DNA of 64,000 nt from Candidatus Gastranaerophilales bacterium (GCA_944324305.1 CALUVV010000003.1:62001-126000), one strand, 5' to 3'; shown: positions 46,587-56,170, counted from the first letter of the stretch. Notes: a model not told the origin generated them from the sequence alone. Made by a program: numbers and translations.

Positions 46587-47740
46587 AGGGAAAAAAGTAA
46601 AAGGAAACAAAAATAAAAATTTTTTATAACTTAGCCGAATGTTTTGAAAGTGGATTCCGTGTTCTTTTCAATAACTTTTTGAACCGCATCCATTTCAGTA
46701 GAAATTGCATCTTGTTCGGTATCCAGTTGTTTTAATCTTAATTCTAAGTTTTTATCCTGTGCTTGAGTAATTTCAATTTTGGCATTAATTTCTTGAATAG
46801 ATTGATCATATTGATACTTATCGTATTCATACTGGTTCATAGCATCGTCATAAGCAGCCTGATCGGTAACAGTATTAGTTGTGACAGCATAAGTAACTTC
46901 ATCGGCTTTTCCGGGGTTAAGTGTAATGTTAATAATTCTTCCTGTCGCATCCTGTTCAAGTCTGGCTGTAACGCCTTTCACTTCTTCTGTTTTTTGAGAA
47001 GAACCGACAGTGTACGCCGGGATATTGCTTTGAGAAGAACCTGTATCTGAATAAATAGCAGAATCCAAAACATCTTTTTTGTAGAAGTACGGACTCCAGG
47101 TCCCTGTAGTAGTGTTTTGAACATATCTAACCATCCAGTCACCATTACCGTACTGGTTATTTAACATTTGTATATAGTTGTTTTCTTCTTTTAATAAATT
47201 CTTTAATTGGTCATCCGAAAGAGTTTTTAAGTATTCGTCATTTCCTCTTAATGTATTTAATTCTTCTTCTGTCATCGCATCAATATCATCATCATCTCTT
47301 GTAGTCATTTGTCTGAGTTCTTTTGCCCCAACGTTGTAAGTGTAGTTTCCTTCTTGTCCTTTTCTGGTAACAATGGAAGAACCTGCCGCAACAACCGCAA
47401 AATCATCAGTCCAGGAAGAATTGTAGCTGATTAAATAAGTACCGTCCGGTTGAGCAATCATAGAAGAGATCGAATTGCTCAAAGAACCGTCTTCGAAAGT
47501 GTAAACAGTTTTCGTGTAATCTGAAACAGAAGGCGGAACCGGCACAGACATCCCTAACAAACTGTTATAGTAGTTAGCAGATTGGTTAGACAAAGTTGTT
47601 CTTTGCTGGTTAATCTGTTGTCCTTCATATTCAACATTTGTCTTTCTGGCTGTCAGTCCTAAGAACCGAGCCTGAGATGCTGCCATACCCATGACGTGTT
47701 CCCTTTCAATTTGTTTCCTTATATCTATTTATACGGTCGG
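46587..47740. repeat. 1,154-bp duplicated block, copy 2
   Basis: Direct repeat of 28505-29658, identical by eye. The flanks differ from copy 1 on both sides. Upstream of the gene this copy has no G10 tract; sequence runs CGGTCGG then TTTTC. Confidence 0.9.
46631..47692 (-). CDS. Conserved hypothetical protein, duplicated (copy 2)
   Basis: 353 residues, same sequence as the product at 28549-29610, where the protein is described. The ribosome site and putative -10 TATAAA (47733-47728) are also the same. What differs is the DNA upstream of the -10: AT-rich sequence here, C10 in the other copy. The two copies may therefore be expressed under different control. Confidence 0.75.
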   Translation of the reverse strand: MGMAASQARFLGLTARKTNVEYEGQQINQQRTTLSNQSANYYNSLLGMSVPVPPSVSDYTKTVYTFEDGSLSNSISSMIAQPDGTYLISYNSSWTDDFAVVAAGSSIVTRKGQEGNYTYNVGAKELRQMTTRDDDDIDAMTEEELNTLRGNDEYLKTLSDDQLKNLLKEENNYIQMLNNQYGNGDWMVRYVQNTTTGTWSPYFYKKDVLDSAIYSDTGSSQSNIPAYTVGSSQKTEEVKGVTARLEQDATGRIINITLNPGKADEVTYAVTTNTVTDQAAYDDAMNQYEYDKYQYDQSIQEINAKIEITQAQDKNLELRLKQLDTEQDAISTEMDAVQKVIEKNTESTFKTFG

Positions 47741-47792
47741 TTTTCTATTTTTCTTTAATATTTGTTATATATTTTGTAATATTTCTTTACAT

Positions 47793-47826
47793 AAAAAAAG
47801 ACTTCCTGTTTAAGGAAGTCTTTTTA
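47793..47826. terminator. Bidirectional terminator
   Basis: AGACTTCC (47799-47806) pairs with GGAAGTCT (47814-47821), with A-run on one side and T-run on the other. It ends the phosphorylase-like gene on the minus strand. Confidence 0.85.
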
Positions 47827-47845
47827 ATCTTATAGTTATCAAATA

Positions 47846-49537
47846 TTATTTGATATTTGAGAATGTCCAGGCATCAAATGTCGGAGTTTCTGAAATTTTC
47901 ATTTCTTTCTTTTCTTCACCTGAGCAGGAATCATTATGAGCAATAGGCTTATACAATCTGTTGTAGTACTCAATTACCATACGGTCTGAATTGAAGTATG
48001 CTTCAGAAGTTCTGATAGCCTGTCTCATTAAACGAGCCCATTCTGCTTTGTTTTCATAGTAAGTCGGAATGATTTCGTTTTCAATTGTATTCATAATGCT
48101 TTCATGATCTTTCCAGTGACGTTCTTCCCAAGGCATTTCATCGTCTAAGCCCGGATATTCAACAGTGTATCCGTTAATACCGTTAAATGTACCTTCAACA
48201 GTCCATCCGTCATAGATAGATAAGTGTAAAGCACCGTTGGCATTAGCGGACATTCCTGAAGTTCCGGAAGCTTCGAACGGTCTTAGAGGCGTATTTAACC
48301 AGATATCGGAACCGCGTTTCAATTTACCTGATAATTCAAGTTCATAGCCGGGTAATACAACAACGTTTTTCAAGCTGTGCGAACGGTTAAGAAGTTTGTT
48401 AAACATTTCTTTACCCATAACATCATCCGGATGGAATTTACCTGCAAAGATAATTTGGATTTTATTTGCATCTAAAAGTTTGTTAATTCTGTCTTTATCC
48501 ATTAAGATTAACCAGGCACGTTTGTAATCTGCAAATCTTCTTGCCCAGGTGATAGTTAATACATCAGGATCAAATCTTTTGCCTGCAACGTTAGCTACGT
48601 ATTCAAACAGTTCCGCTTTCATTTCACGTTTAACAGCCAATAATTTTTCCGGCGTATCAGCTTCTTTAATTCTGTGATCTTGCCAGTAATGCAAGTTAAC
48701 AGCGTTAGTGATTGCTCTGATAGGACATCTGCCTTCAACCCACTCCCACATTTTATTAGCAACTAAGCCGTGTAATTGAGATACGGCATTAGCAATTCTT
48801 GACATTCTCAACGCTGCAACTGTAAGAGAGAAGTTTTCACCGCCCAATTGAACAGCAGTTTCTCTTGAACATCCCGCAAAGAAGCCGCCTTCCATAAGTG
48901 TGTCAACCCAGTGAACTTCATTACCTGCAGCAACAGGAGTGTGAGTTGTGAATACGGTTTTCTTTTTAACTTCTTCAAGATTTCCGTTGTATTGTCTCAA
49001 TAATTCAAATGCGGCAGGAAGAGCGTGTCCTTCGTTCATGTGAATTACATCAAAATTGTAACCTACCTGTTGAAGAATTCTTACGCCTGCGATACCAAGA
49101 ACTGTTTCCTGAGCAATTCTTATTTTTTCATTACCGTCGTAAAGTTTGTGTGAAATGCTCTTAGCCCAGTCACTGTTGCCATCGATATCTGTTGTTAACA
49201 GATAAACCGGACAAGCACCGAATAATTCCGGTTCAACATAATAAGCTTTTACTTTAACTTTTTCTCCGAAAATTTCTACTTCTGTAGAAACGTTTAAATC
49301 TTTTAAGAAGTCATAATATTTTCTGATATAGGCGACTTCAACCTGACCATCTTGTGCAATTCGTTGATCGTAATAACCGTATGACCATAGCATAGTTACA
49401 CCTACCATAGGCATTTGCAGATAACCTGCAGAAAGCATGTGAGAACCTGCTAAAAATCCTAAACCGCCCGAATAAGTTTTTAATGACTGATCCATTGCGA
49501 TTTCCATTGAGAAATATGCTACATTTGGTAATGACAT
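47846..49537 (-). CDS. glgP: GT35 alpha-glucan phosphorylase homologue
   Basis: A 563-residue protein of the short alpha-glucan phosphorylase type. It starts VAYFSMEIAMDQSLKTYSGGLGFLAG and shows HMNEGHA, FTTHTPVAAGNE, WARRFADYKRAWLI, FAGKFHPDD and RPFEASGTSGM. The family removes glucose from glycogen as glucose-1-phosphate using PLP. The lysine expected to hold PLP directly after GTSGM is Ser here (GTSGMSANANGA), so classical activity is doubtful or the cofactor is held differently. SD AGGAAGG precedes the ATG. With glgC it points to glycogen metabolism. Confidence 0.8.
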   Translation of the reverse strand: MSLPNVAYFSMEIAMDQSLKTYSGGLGFLAGSHMLSAGYLQMPMVGVTMLWSYGYYDQRIAQDGQVEVAYIRKYYDFLKDLNVSTEVEIFGEKVKVKAYYVEPELFGACPVYLLTTDIDGNSDWAKSISHKLYDGNEKIRIAQETVLGIAGVRILQQVGYNFDVIHMNEGHALPAAFELLRQYNGNLEEVKKKTVFTTHTPVAAGNEVHWVDTLMEGGFFAGCSRETAVQLGGENFSLTVAALRMSRIANAVSQLHGLVANKMWEWVEGRCPIRAITNAVNLHYWQDHRIKEADTPEKLLAVKREMKAELFEYVANVAGKRFDPDVLTITWARRFADYKRAWLILMDKDRINKLLDANKIQIIFAGKFHPDDVMGKEMFNKLLNRSHSLKNVVVLPGYELELSGKLKRGSDIWLNTPLRPFEASGTSGMSANANGALHLSIYDGWTVEGTFNGINGYTVEYPGLDDEMPWEERHWKDHESIMNTIENEIIPTYYENKAEWARLMRQAIRTSEAYFNSDRMVIEYYNRLYKPIAHNDSCSGEEKKEMKISETPTFDAWTFSNIK

Positions 49538-49751
49538 ATTAACCTTCCTCTTCTTATACTACGTAAACTATTTACCCAAATCTCGGGGTACCACAACAGC
49601 ATAACACAAAAATTTCACTTTCAAATCCGTTTACAAAAAAAAATTCTACTAATCCTTGAGAATTAGTTATAAGTAGCTATTTTACTCTTAAAAAAACTTA
49701 ATATTTGTTATTTTTATAACAAAAAATTGAATTTTGAGCTTTAATATTTAT

Positions 49752-50462
49752 ATGAGGATTTTACCTGTTACGGAATTAAGAGTTCAAAAAAGAAGCAATA
49801 ATTCAAATTCGCATGTAAAAATGAATTATTCACCTTCAATGACTGCTTTGAATAAAAAGATAAGCAGCGGTAATGTATACAGGAAAATATTGAATTATTT
49901 TAAGTTTCGCTCAATTCCTTCTGAAATTAATCGGGGAGCTCAGGAACGATGTACCGGCTTAAGAAAGCCGATTTCAATGAAAAATGTTAAAGCGGCTTTA
50001 CATACTTATGTAGAAAATGAAAATTTTAATAAGAAAATACTCGTAAATAATGCTGACGGTTCTTACGAACTTTTTTACCGAAAATTTGACCCTGTTACGC
50101 ACGAAACGAGAATTAATTCGGATACTTATGACTTAAAAGGAAAACTTCATCATACTACGGTTTATGATAAAAACGGCTTGAAGTTAAGCCAATATTTTGT
50201 GAAGATTAATAATCCTAAAGATCCCGTTTCCATCAGAAGGAAAGATTTTAATGTAGCGGGAAAAATTGTTCATGAAGAAATCAGTTATAAAAATGGTGAA
50301 ATCACTTATATAGATTATGATTATCTGCGGGAAATACAGCAATTTGAAACTGTAAAAACTGACGGAACACGAGAAATTATTACCGGTTCGAAGTACTCCT
50401 CGGCAAAACGGCTTATTGGTCCCGACGGGAAAATAATTTCTGATAATATATTAAATTTTTAG
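49752..50462 (+). CDS. Hypothetical protein
   Basis: A 236-residue basic protein of unknown function, counted from ATG 49752 rather than the TTG at 49734. The N-terminal 60 residues are Asn/Ser/Lys-rich. The C-terminal 170 contain repeated beta-strand-like units around the pattern YDxxGK (TYDLKGKLHHTTVYDKNG, FNVAGKIVHEEISYKNG), like MORN/toxin-immunity-type repeats. No Shine-Dalgarno was seen. It overlaps the convergent PLP-enzyme gene by 4 bp. Confidence 0.6.
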   Translation: MRILPVTELRVQKRSNNSNSHVKMNYSPSMTALNKKISSGNVYRKILNYFKFRSIPSEINRGAQERCTGLRKPISMKNVKAALHTYVENENFNKKILVNNADGSYELFYRKFDPVTHETRINSDTYDLKGKLHHTTVYDKNGLKLSQYFVKINNPKDPVSIRRKDFNVAGKIVHEEISYKNGEITYIDYDYLREIQQFETVKTDGTREIITGSKYSSAKRLIGPDGKIISDNILNF

Positions 50463-51697
50463 TTATTAAATACTTTGTCCAGAATTTTTGCAAGAGCTAT
50501 TTTAACATGAGCATAATTTAATCCGCCCTGCATATAGGCGGCATATGGAGCCCGCATCGGTCCGTCTGCTGATAGTTCAATTGTTGAACCTTCTATAAAT
50601 GTTCCACCGGCCATTATTACAGCATCTTCGTATCCCGGTATATGTTCCGGAATTGGTGTTACATAGCCGTTTACGGGGGATAAAGCTTGAATTGTTCTGC
50701 AAAAATGTTTAAGGGGTTCGGGCGAGCCAAAAGTTATATTCTGAATTATATCTGTACGCTTTTCATAATATTTAGGTTCGGAGCTGTAGCCTATATCATC
50801 AAATATTTTTGCTGCCAGAACTGCTCCTTTCACTGCATCGCACACTACCGAAGGAGCCATAAATAAGCCCTGGAAAATTAATCTGTGCTGATTAAACATT
50901 GCACCGCCTTCAGAACCTATACCTGGTGCTGTTAAGCGATTTGCGCATTTATCTACATATTTTGCTTTTCCTGCAATGTAACCGCCTGCTTCTACAATTC
51001 CGCCGCCGGGATTTTTAATTAGAGAGCCGGCTATTAAGTCCGCTCCCGCTTCTAGAGGTTCGCGTGTGTCGACAAATTCTCCGTAACAATTGTCGACAAA
51101 ACATATACAATTCGGATTATTTTTCTTAACTGTTTTGCAAATTTTTTCAATTGTATCAAGCGATAACGATTTTCTGGTGGAATAGCCTTTTGAACGCTGG
51201 ATTAAAACCATTTTTACCGTTTCGTCAATCATTGTGTCAAGCTTTTCGAAATCAATATCAACTCCGTTTTTTAGCGGAACTTCGTCATACTTAACACCAT
51301 GGCCGATAAGGGAATCCTCTTTAGATGCATCATCTCCTGCAGTTCCTATAACTTCCAGCATTGTGTCATAAGGAGTACCGGCAGCAGATATAAGTTTATC
51401 TCCGTATTTTAGATTGCCAAACAGGCAGCAGGCAAGCGTATGGGTTCCGGAAGCAAAATGTATTCTGACAAGCGCTTTTTCAGCTTTAAAAACATCCGCA
51501 AATACTTTATCCAGCACTTCGCGTCCCAAATCATCATGCCCGTAACCCGAGACGGTATAAAAATGTTCGGGAGCAACTTTGTTTTCAATAAAAGCATTTA
51601 AAACTTTTTCCTGATTAAAATCTCTGATATCTTCTATTTGTTCAAATTCTTTTGCAAGGCTTTTTTCGGCTTGTTTAATTATCTCTTTGCTATTCAT
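50459..51697 (-). CDS. PLP-dependent methionine gamma-lyase-related protein (aluminium-resistance family, COG4100)
   Basis: About 412 residues of the PLP type I fold. It shows ALVRIHFASGTHTLACCLFGNL, the Asp that would hold the pyridine ring in CFVDNCYGEFVD, and the PLP lysine region AGSLIKNPGGGI. The family is annotated as aluminium-resistance or Met gamma-lyase-like; the true substrate is uncertain. Start ATG 51697 (MNSKEII) chosen over 51718 because a TTGACG-17-TATTAT promoter ends nine bases upstream, which would give an almost leaderless mRNA. Confidence 0.85.
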   Translation of the reverse strand: MNSKEIIKQAEKSLAKEFEQIEDIRDFNQEKVLNAFIENKVAPEHFYTVSGYGHDDLGREVLDKVFADVFKAEKALVRIHFASGTHTLACCLFGNLKYGDKLISAAGTPYDTMLEVIGTAGDDASKEDSLIGHGVKYDEVPLKNGVDIDFEKLDTMIDETVKMVLIQRSKGYSTRKSLSLDTIEKICKTVKKNNPNCICFVDNCYGEFVDTREPLEAGADLIAGSLIKNPGGGIVEAGGYIAGKAKYVDKCANRLTAPGIGSEGGAMFNQHRLIFQGLFMAPSVVCDAVKGAVLAAKIFDDIGYSSEPKYYEKRTDIIQNITFGSPEPLKHFCRTIQALSPVNGYVTPIPEHIPGYEDAVIMAGGTFIEGSTIELSADGPMRAPYAAYMQGGLNYAHVKIALAKILDKVFNN

Positions 51698-51706
51698 AAT
51701 ATGTTT

Positions 51707-51735
51707 ATAATATTGCAAGAAAAAATAATCGTCAA
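51707..51735 (-). promoter_or_regulatory. Promoter of the PLP enzyme gene, nearly leaderless
   Basis: On the minus strand TTGACG (51735-51730), 17-bp spacer, TATTAT (51712-51707), nine bases before the ATG. Confidence 0.7.
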
Positions 51736-51795
51736 CAGGATATGCCCTTCTGTAAGGAGAAAAGATTTTAACTGTGTGAATATTATATAATTGTT

Positions 51796-52515
51796 ATGAA
51801 TAAAATTTTAATTATATTTTTAATGCTTTGTTTAACAATACCTGTTTTTGCATCGGGCTACAGCGTTCACAGGCCTGACAAGCTGCCTGTTGATGAAATC
51901 TCTGAGGATGAAAGAATATTATTTATTCTGGATTATTCTAACAGCATGTCGGAATATCTTGAGGGCAGACGCAAAGTTGATTTAATGGTAGACACAATGA
52001 AGTCGATTTTGCCTAACTTAAATCCTAATATATCTGTCGGTCTGCGTGTTTACGGTCACAGAATGGGGCTAACTCCGTTTGAAGCCTGCAGAGCGTCAAC
52101 TCTTGTTTCACCTGTTGCGGCTGCAAACGGTATTAATGTCAGAAATTCTCTGCTTGATATAAAACCCAGAGGAATGACACCTATAACATATTCGTTAAAA
52201 CAGGCTGTAAAAAATGATTTTCTTGGGTTCACAGGCAAAAAGCATATAATTCTTCTGACAGACGGTGGTGAAAATTGCGATGAAAGCCCTTGTTCTTATG
52301 TGCTTGAATTAATTAAAGTAAGAAAAGATGTTACTATTGATGTAATTGCGTTCAACATTGATGATGAAGATGATTTAGATCAGCTTGAATGTACCTCACT
52401 TGTAACAAGCGGGAAATTTTATAATGCCAAAACCGCGGCACAGCTTGCAAGAAGTTTAAACAGCAGTGTAAATACATATAAGAAAGTTGAAGCAAAGATT
52501 ATCGCAAATCCTTAA
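51796..52515 (+). CDS. Secreted von Willebrand factor A domain protein
   Basis: A 239-residue protein. The first 20 residues are a signal peptide (MNKILIIFLMLCLTIPVFAS). A vWA domain follows, with the metal-site motif DYSNSMS, a Thr in GMTPITYSL and LTDGGENCD. vWA domains bind Mg and protein ligands; here outside the cytoplasmic membrane. Cys pairs (ACRAS..CDESPC) suggest disulfides. No Shine-Dalgarno is adjacent; a TATAAT ends four bases before the ATG. It abuts the PLD-like gene tail to tail. Confidence 0.82.
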   Translation: MNKILIIFLMLCLTIPVFASGYSVHRPDKLPVDEISEDERILFILDYSNSMSEYLEGRRKVDLMVDTMKSILPNLNPNISVGLRVYGHRMGLTPFEACRASTLVSPVAAANGINVRNSLLDIKPRGMTPITYSLKQAVKNDFLGFTGKKHIILLTDGGENCDESPCSYVLELIKVRKDVTIDVIAFNIDDEDDLDQLECTSLVTSGKFYNAKTAAQLARSLNSSVNTYKKVEAKIIANP

Positions 52516-54273
52516 TTATTTACAGCCTGCGTCGTCGCTGTCAATTTTTCCGTCAAAGTTGTTGTCAATTCCGTCTGAGCACGAACCTATCGAGTATTTT
52601 CCCTCAGCTCTTACTCCTTGTTTTAAATATTTGTCGGGAATTTTCTTCCACAAATATTCAAAAAATCCTTTATAATATCTTGCAAGTCTTGCATCTTCAA
52701 TAATAACAACATTTTCATCGTTTTTATTTTCGCCGCTTTTAGAGAAATTCATGGAGCCCGCAATTATATATTTATCATCTATGATTATGCTTTTAGAATG
52801 CATTTTACCCGCATAATTCTCGATTTTTACAGGAATTCCCGCCGTTCTAAGCATTTTAACCTTACTTCTTGAGGCGTAAGTATTGGTTGCATCAATAATA
52901 AGTTTTACGTCAACTCCACGCTTTTTTGCATTAATCAAAGAGTATGCAAGTTCATCATGAGTAACTATAAATGCGGGAATATAAATGTAACTTTTTGCCT
53001 TATCCGTAAGAGGTATAATATTATTGGTAATAATTTTGTCTTTTGGGGAGAATAAAGGTGTTAATTTCGTCCTGCCGAGTAAGACGGTTTTATGATTAAC
53101 ATTTGATTTAAGTGTGTGGAATTTTCCTTGCAGCATCTGGTTAAATTCTTCTTCATAAATTTTTGCCGTTTCTCCAGAGTTAATAAATATTACGCAATCT
53201 GAATTAAAACCGGAAAAACCTGTTCGTGCAAAGTTCATAGAGCCTGTTATTACTTTTGAACTATCGAAAATCATAAATTTATTATGCATTAATATTCTTG
53301 GTGTATCTGTTGATTTTTCATCTGCTAAATTAATAATTGATGCCGTATCATTGTAATAAGGATTTGAACTTGTATCATAAACAAGTCTTATTTTTACCCC
53401 TCTTGATTTTGCCTTAATTATAGCATCCGTAATTTCAGGGATATTGTCCCACCCGTAAAGTGCTATATCTATTCTGTTTTTGCTGTTATTAATTTGTGTA
53501 AGTATTTCTTTACAGGCAAGCGATGAGCATTTATTATCGGGTTTAAGTTTTGTTGTCAGGTCTGATAAATACAGTTTAATACTTCCGTTTGATATGGCCA
53601 GCGGATAGCGGGAAATTATTTCTGTATTAATTTTTTTTGAATTTTTTTGTGTTTTTGTAATATGACAAAATTTACACGGTTTTGCATCTTCAGGAATTTG
53701 TTTTGCCGGGATTATTATTGCATCATGAGCTATCAGACCGTATTTACAATTTAGTTTGTGATATTTATTACTTTTGTGATTTAAGATTACAAGTTTGTAT
53801 TTTTCGGCTTTTTGTAGCTGTTTTTTATATTTTTCATAATTAAGCGGTACACCGTTATGAAATCCTAATCCTGAATTTATAAGTATTTCCCTGTATGACT
53901 GTCCGTCTGTAATTAAATCCGCAAACCTGCAATCCTGATTATATTTTCCCGTAAATTTAAGTTTTACTCTTTTTTCGGAAAGAATATTATCTGCAAAACT
54001 GTCAGTTAAGTAGCCTAACTTTAAAGCGTTTTCATCTGAGATTTTAAGTTCTTCCGCTAAGTTTGTTTGATTTATGTTTAAGTTAGCCGTAAACGTTTCA
54101 ATATCGGGTATACAAACAGTTTCTATTTTATTCCCGTTTAAATCTATCTCAATAACTGTAGGTGTAATAATATTTAATACTGCTTTATCTGATTTTCTTA
54201 TAATTTCAAAGCTTGCAAATGCAGCAAATAATCCTATAATTATAAATATTGAAATAATCTTATTGAAGCGCAT
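52516..54273 (-). CDS. Phospholipase D-like protein with N-terminal nuclease-like region and C-terminal metal-binding motif
   Basis: A 585-residue protein. N-terminal membrane helix (IISIFIIIGLFAAFASFEI), then a staphylococcal-nuclease-like region (residues about 35-150), a Cys motif (YHKLNCKYG..PCKFC), and two PLD catalytic HKD motifs (MHNKFMIFDSS..GSMNF near 330 and MHSKSIIIDDKYIIAGSMNF near 500). It ends CSDGIDNNFDGKIDSDDAGC, a Ca-binding-type repeat known from secreted proteins. PLD enzymes cleave phosphodiesters in lipids or DNA; substrate unknown. It overlaps the upstream deacetylase gene by 14 bp. Confidence 0.8.
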   Translation of the reverse strand: MRFNKIISIFIIIGLFAAFASFEIIRKSDKAVLNIITPTVIEIDLNGNKIETVCIPDIETFTANLNINQTNLAEELKISDENALKLGYLTDSFADNILSEKRVKLKFTGKYNQDCRFADLITDGQSYREILINSGLGFHNGVPLNYEKYKKQLQKAEKYKLVILNHKSNKYHKLNCKYGLIAHDAIIIPAKQIPEDAKPCKFCHITKTQKNSKKINTEIISRYPLAISNGSIKLYLSDLTTKLKPDNKCSSLACKEILTQINNSKNRIDIALYGWDNIPEITDAIIKAKSRGVKIRLVYDTSSNPYYNDTASIINLADEKSTDTPRILMHNKFMIFDSSKVITGSMNFARTGFSGFNSDCVIFINSGETAKIYEEEFNQMLQGKFHTLKSNVNHKTVLLGRTKLTPLFSPKDKIITNNIIPLTDKAKSYIYIPAFIVTHDELAYSLINAKKRGVDVKLIIDATNTYASRSKVKMLRTAGIPVKIENYAGKMHSKSIIIDDKYIIAGSMNFSKSGENKNDENVVIIEDARLARYYKGFFEYLWKKIPDKYLKQGVRAEGKYSIGSCSDGIDNNFDGKIDSDDAGCK

Positions 54274-55111
54274 ATTCTTTTTTATAATTTGTTATTTCAA
54301 AGCCAAGCCTTGTTATTTTGTCTTTTAAAGCTTTATTTTGAGTAATTAAAAATTCCGTATAATGCTGATTTTTATTGGAAGTTGCATAATGGCAAGGATG
54401 TATTAACGCTTCTGCAACACAATCATCTTCAAGTGCTTTTAAACCGTACTCAACAGTCATATCGTCCATAAGTCCGGTGTATCCTACCCCGATTAAGTAA
54501 TCATTTGTTTTTAAACCGTTTTCTGCAGCAACTTTTTTATTTGCAGCCGTAAAGTGATTTAAAAGCAATATTTTAAGAATATTCGGAGGATATTTTAAAT
54601 TGCAGTGTTTTTTTAAACCCGGAACAAAATACATTTCTTCATGTTGCGTCCTGATATACGGAATATTATATTCTTTAGCTAATTTTGCGGCAATTTTAAA
54701 AATGTTTGGAATTGCATGCGTATGTACATGGGAATCAATATGATCGACTTTTGTATAATTCATAACAGTCTCAATTTGTGTTCTGAATTCAAATTCCACT
54801 TGATTGAGGAAACTTTCATCGTTTGACCTCAACAAAATTTTAAGAAATCCGTTGTTGAATTTTCCGCGTTTATTGGTAAGCAAAGGTGCTTTGGTAAGCG
54901 AGCGCCCTTCAATTATGTTGAGATGAATTCCTATTCCGAGGTTCGGACACTCCGGAATAATTTCATTTACTGCGGCATTAAAAGCTTTACCGTTTGCACA
55001 AAGGCTTGCACTTGTCAAAAAACCGTTGTGGTATCCGTCCAGTACAGCCCTGTTAAAGGCTTTTGACATCCCGAAATCATCTGCATTCAAAATAAATTTT
55101 TTGCTAACCAT
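54260..55111 (-). CDS. YdjC/ChbG-family carbohydrate deacetylase
   Basis: A 283-residue protein with the family's metal-binding motifs NADDFGMS at the N-terminus and HIDSHVHTH in the middle, plus GIHLNIIEGR. ChbG removes N-acetyl groups from chito-oligosaccharides; HpnK relatives act on hopanoid or lipid-linked sugars. Its neighbour on the other strand is a polyprenyl-phosphate glycosyltransferase, so a lipid-linked sugar substrate is plausible but inferred. AAGGAT lies upstream of the ATG. Confidence 0.83.
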   Translation of the reverse strand: MVSKKFILNADDFGMSKAFNRAVLDGYHNGFLTSASLCANGKAFNAAVNEIIPECPNLGIGIHLNIIEGRSLTKAPLLTNKRGKFNNGFLKILLRSNDESFLNQVEFEFRTQIETVMNYTKVDHIDSHVHTHAIPNIFKIAAKLAKEYNIPYIRTQHEEMYFVPGLKKHCNLKYPPNILKILLLNHFTAANKKVAAENGLKTNDYLIGVGYTGLMDDMTVEYGLKALEDDCVAEALIHPCHYATSNKNQHYTEFLITQNKALKDKITRLGFEITNYKKEYALQ

Positions 55112-55191
55112 ATATTAATAAATCCTTGCTTTAATGATAAATATATTATAGTATAAAGTTGTGCTTTTTGGCAAATTGTAAGAGAGGAATT

Positions 55192-56145
55192 ATGAATAAA
55201 CCAACCTTAGCGGTTATAGTACCATGCTTTAACGAGGAATTATGTGTAAAAACTACTGTTGAGACACTTCTTTCACTTTTGGACAATTTGATTAAAAATG
55301 GAAAAATACGGAAAGACAGTTATTTGTATCTTGTTGATGACGGTTCAAAAGACAGAACCTGGGAAATTATAGAAACACTCCATAACAAGGACAAAAGGGT
55401 TAAAGCTGCCAGATTTATAAGAAATTTCGGAAACCAGAAAGCTTTAATTGCGGGATTAGAGGGTGCGAGAGACTTAGGCTGCGATTGTGCCGTTTCAATT
55501 GATGCTGATTTGCAGCAGGATGAGAATGCCATAGAATTATTTATTGATGAATTTATGAAAGGTGCTGATATTGTTTCCGGTATAAGAAATGACAGGAAAA
55601 CTGATACTTTTTTTAAAAAGATTACTGCAATGATGTTTTACAAGACAATGAATATTCTGGGAGCAAAAATTCCGCCTAATCATTCTGATTACAGATTGGT
55701 TAGCAGAAAAGTGCTTGATATTATGCAGCTTTATCCTGAAAAATATTTATTTTTAAGAGGATTTTTCAACGAAGTAGGCCTAAAAAATTCATTTGTACAC
55801 TTTGATGTAAAACCCAGAATGGCTGGAGAATCAAAATTTAACTTTGTTTCATTAATGGTTCTTGCATTAAACGGTATAACTTCATACAGTGTCGTTCCGT
55901 TAAGGTTTGTTGCAGTGCTGGGATTTTTTATGGCACTTTTCGGTTTTTTGGTTGGCGTTGAAACTGTCATTGAAAAAATATTCTGGCATAATTCCCCTAA
56001 CGGTTGGGCAACTACTATTATTTTATTGTGTGTTTTCGGCGGAATTCAATTATTTTGTTTAGGATTAATTGGAGAATATGTAGGACAGGTATACAGGGAA
56101 GTCAAAGCCAGACCCAGATATGTAAAAGATATAGAATTAAAATAA
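55192..56145 (+). CDS. GT2 polyprenyl-phosphate glycosyltransferase (GtrB/ArnC type)
   Basis: About 317 residues. A cytosolic GT-A domain (AVIVPCFNEE, LVDDGSKDRTWE, SIDADLQQDE, HSDYRLVSRKVLD) is followed by two membrane helices near the C-terminus (FVAVLGFFMALFGFLVGV and TTIILLCVFGGIQLFCLGLIG) and EYVGQVYREVKARPRY. The family transfers a sugar from a nucleotide donor to undecaprenyl phosphate. Start ATG 55192 has GAGAGGA seven bases upstream; the TTG at 55159 is not needed. The mini-ORF with tract copy 7 begins 25 bp after its stop. Confidence 0.88.
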   Translation: MNKPTLAVIVPCFNEELCVKTTVETLLSLLDNLIKNGKIRKDSYLYLVDDGSKDRTWEIIETLHNKDKRVKAARFIRNFGNQKALIAGLEGARDLGCDCAVSIDADLQQDENAIELFIDEFMKGADIVSGIRNDRKTDTFFKKITAMMFYKTMNILGAKIPPNHSDYRLVSRKVLDIMQLYPEKYLFLRGFFNEVGLKNSFVHFDVKPRMAGESKFNFVSLMVLALNGITSYSVVPLRFVAVLGFFMALFGFLVGVETVIEKIFWHNSPNGWATTIILLCVFGGIQLFCLGLIGEYVGQVYREVKARPRYVKDIELK

Positions 56146-56170
56146 ATTAAATTATAGAAAGGAGTAGTTT

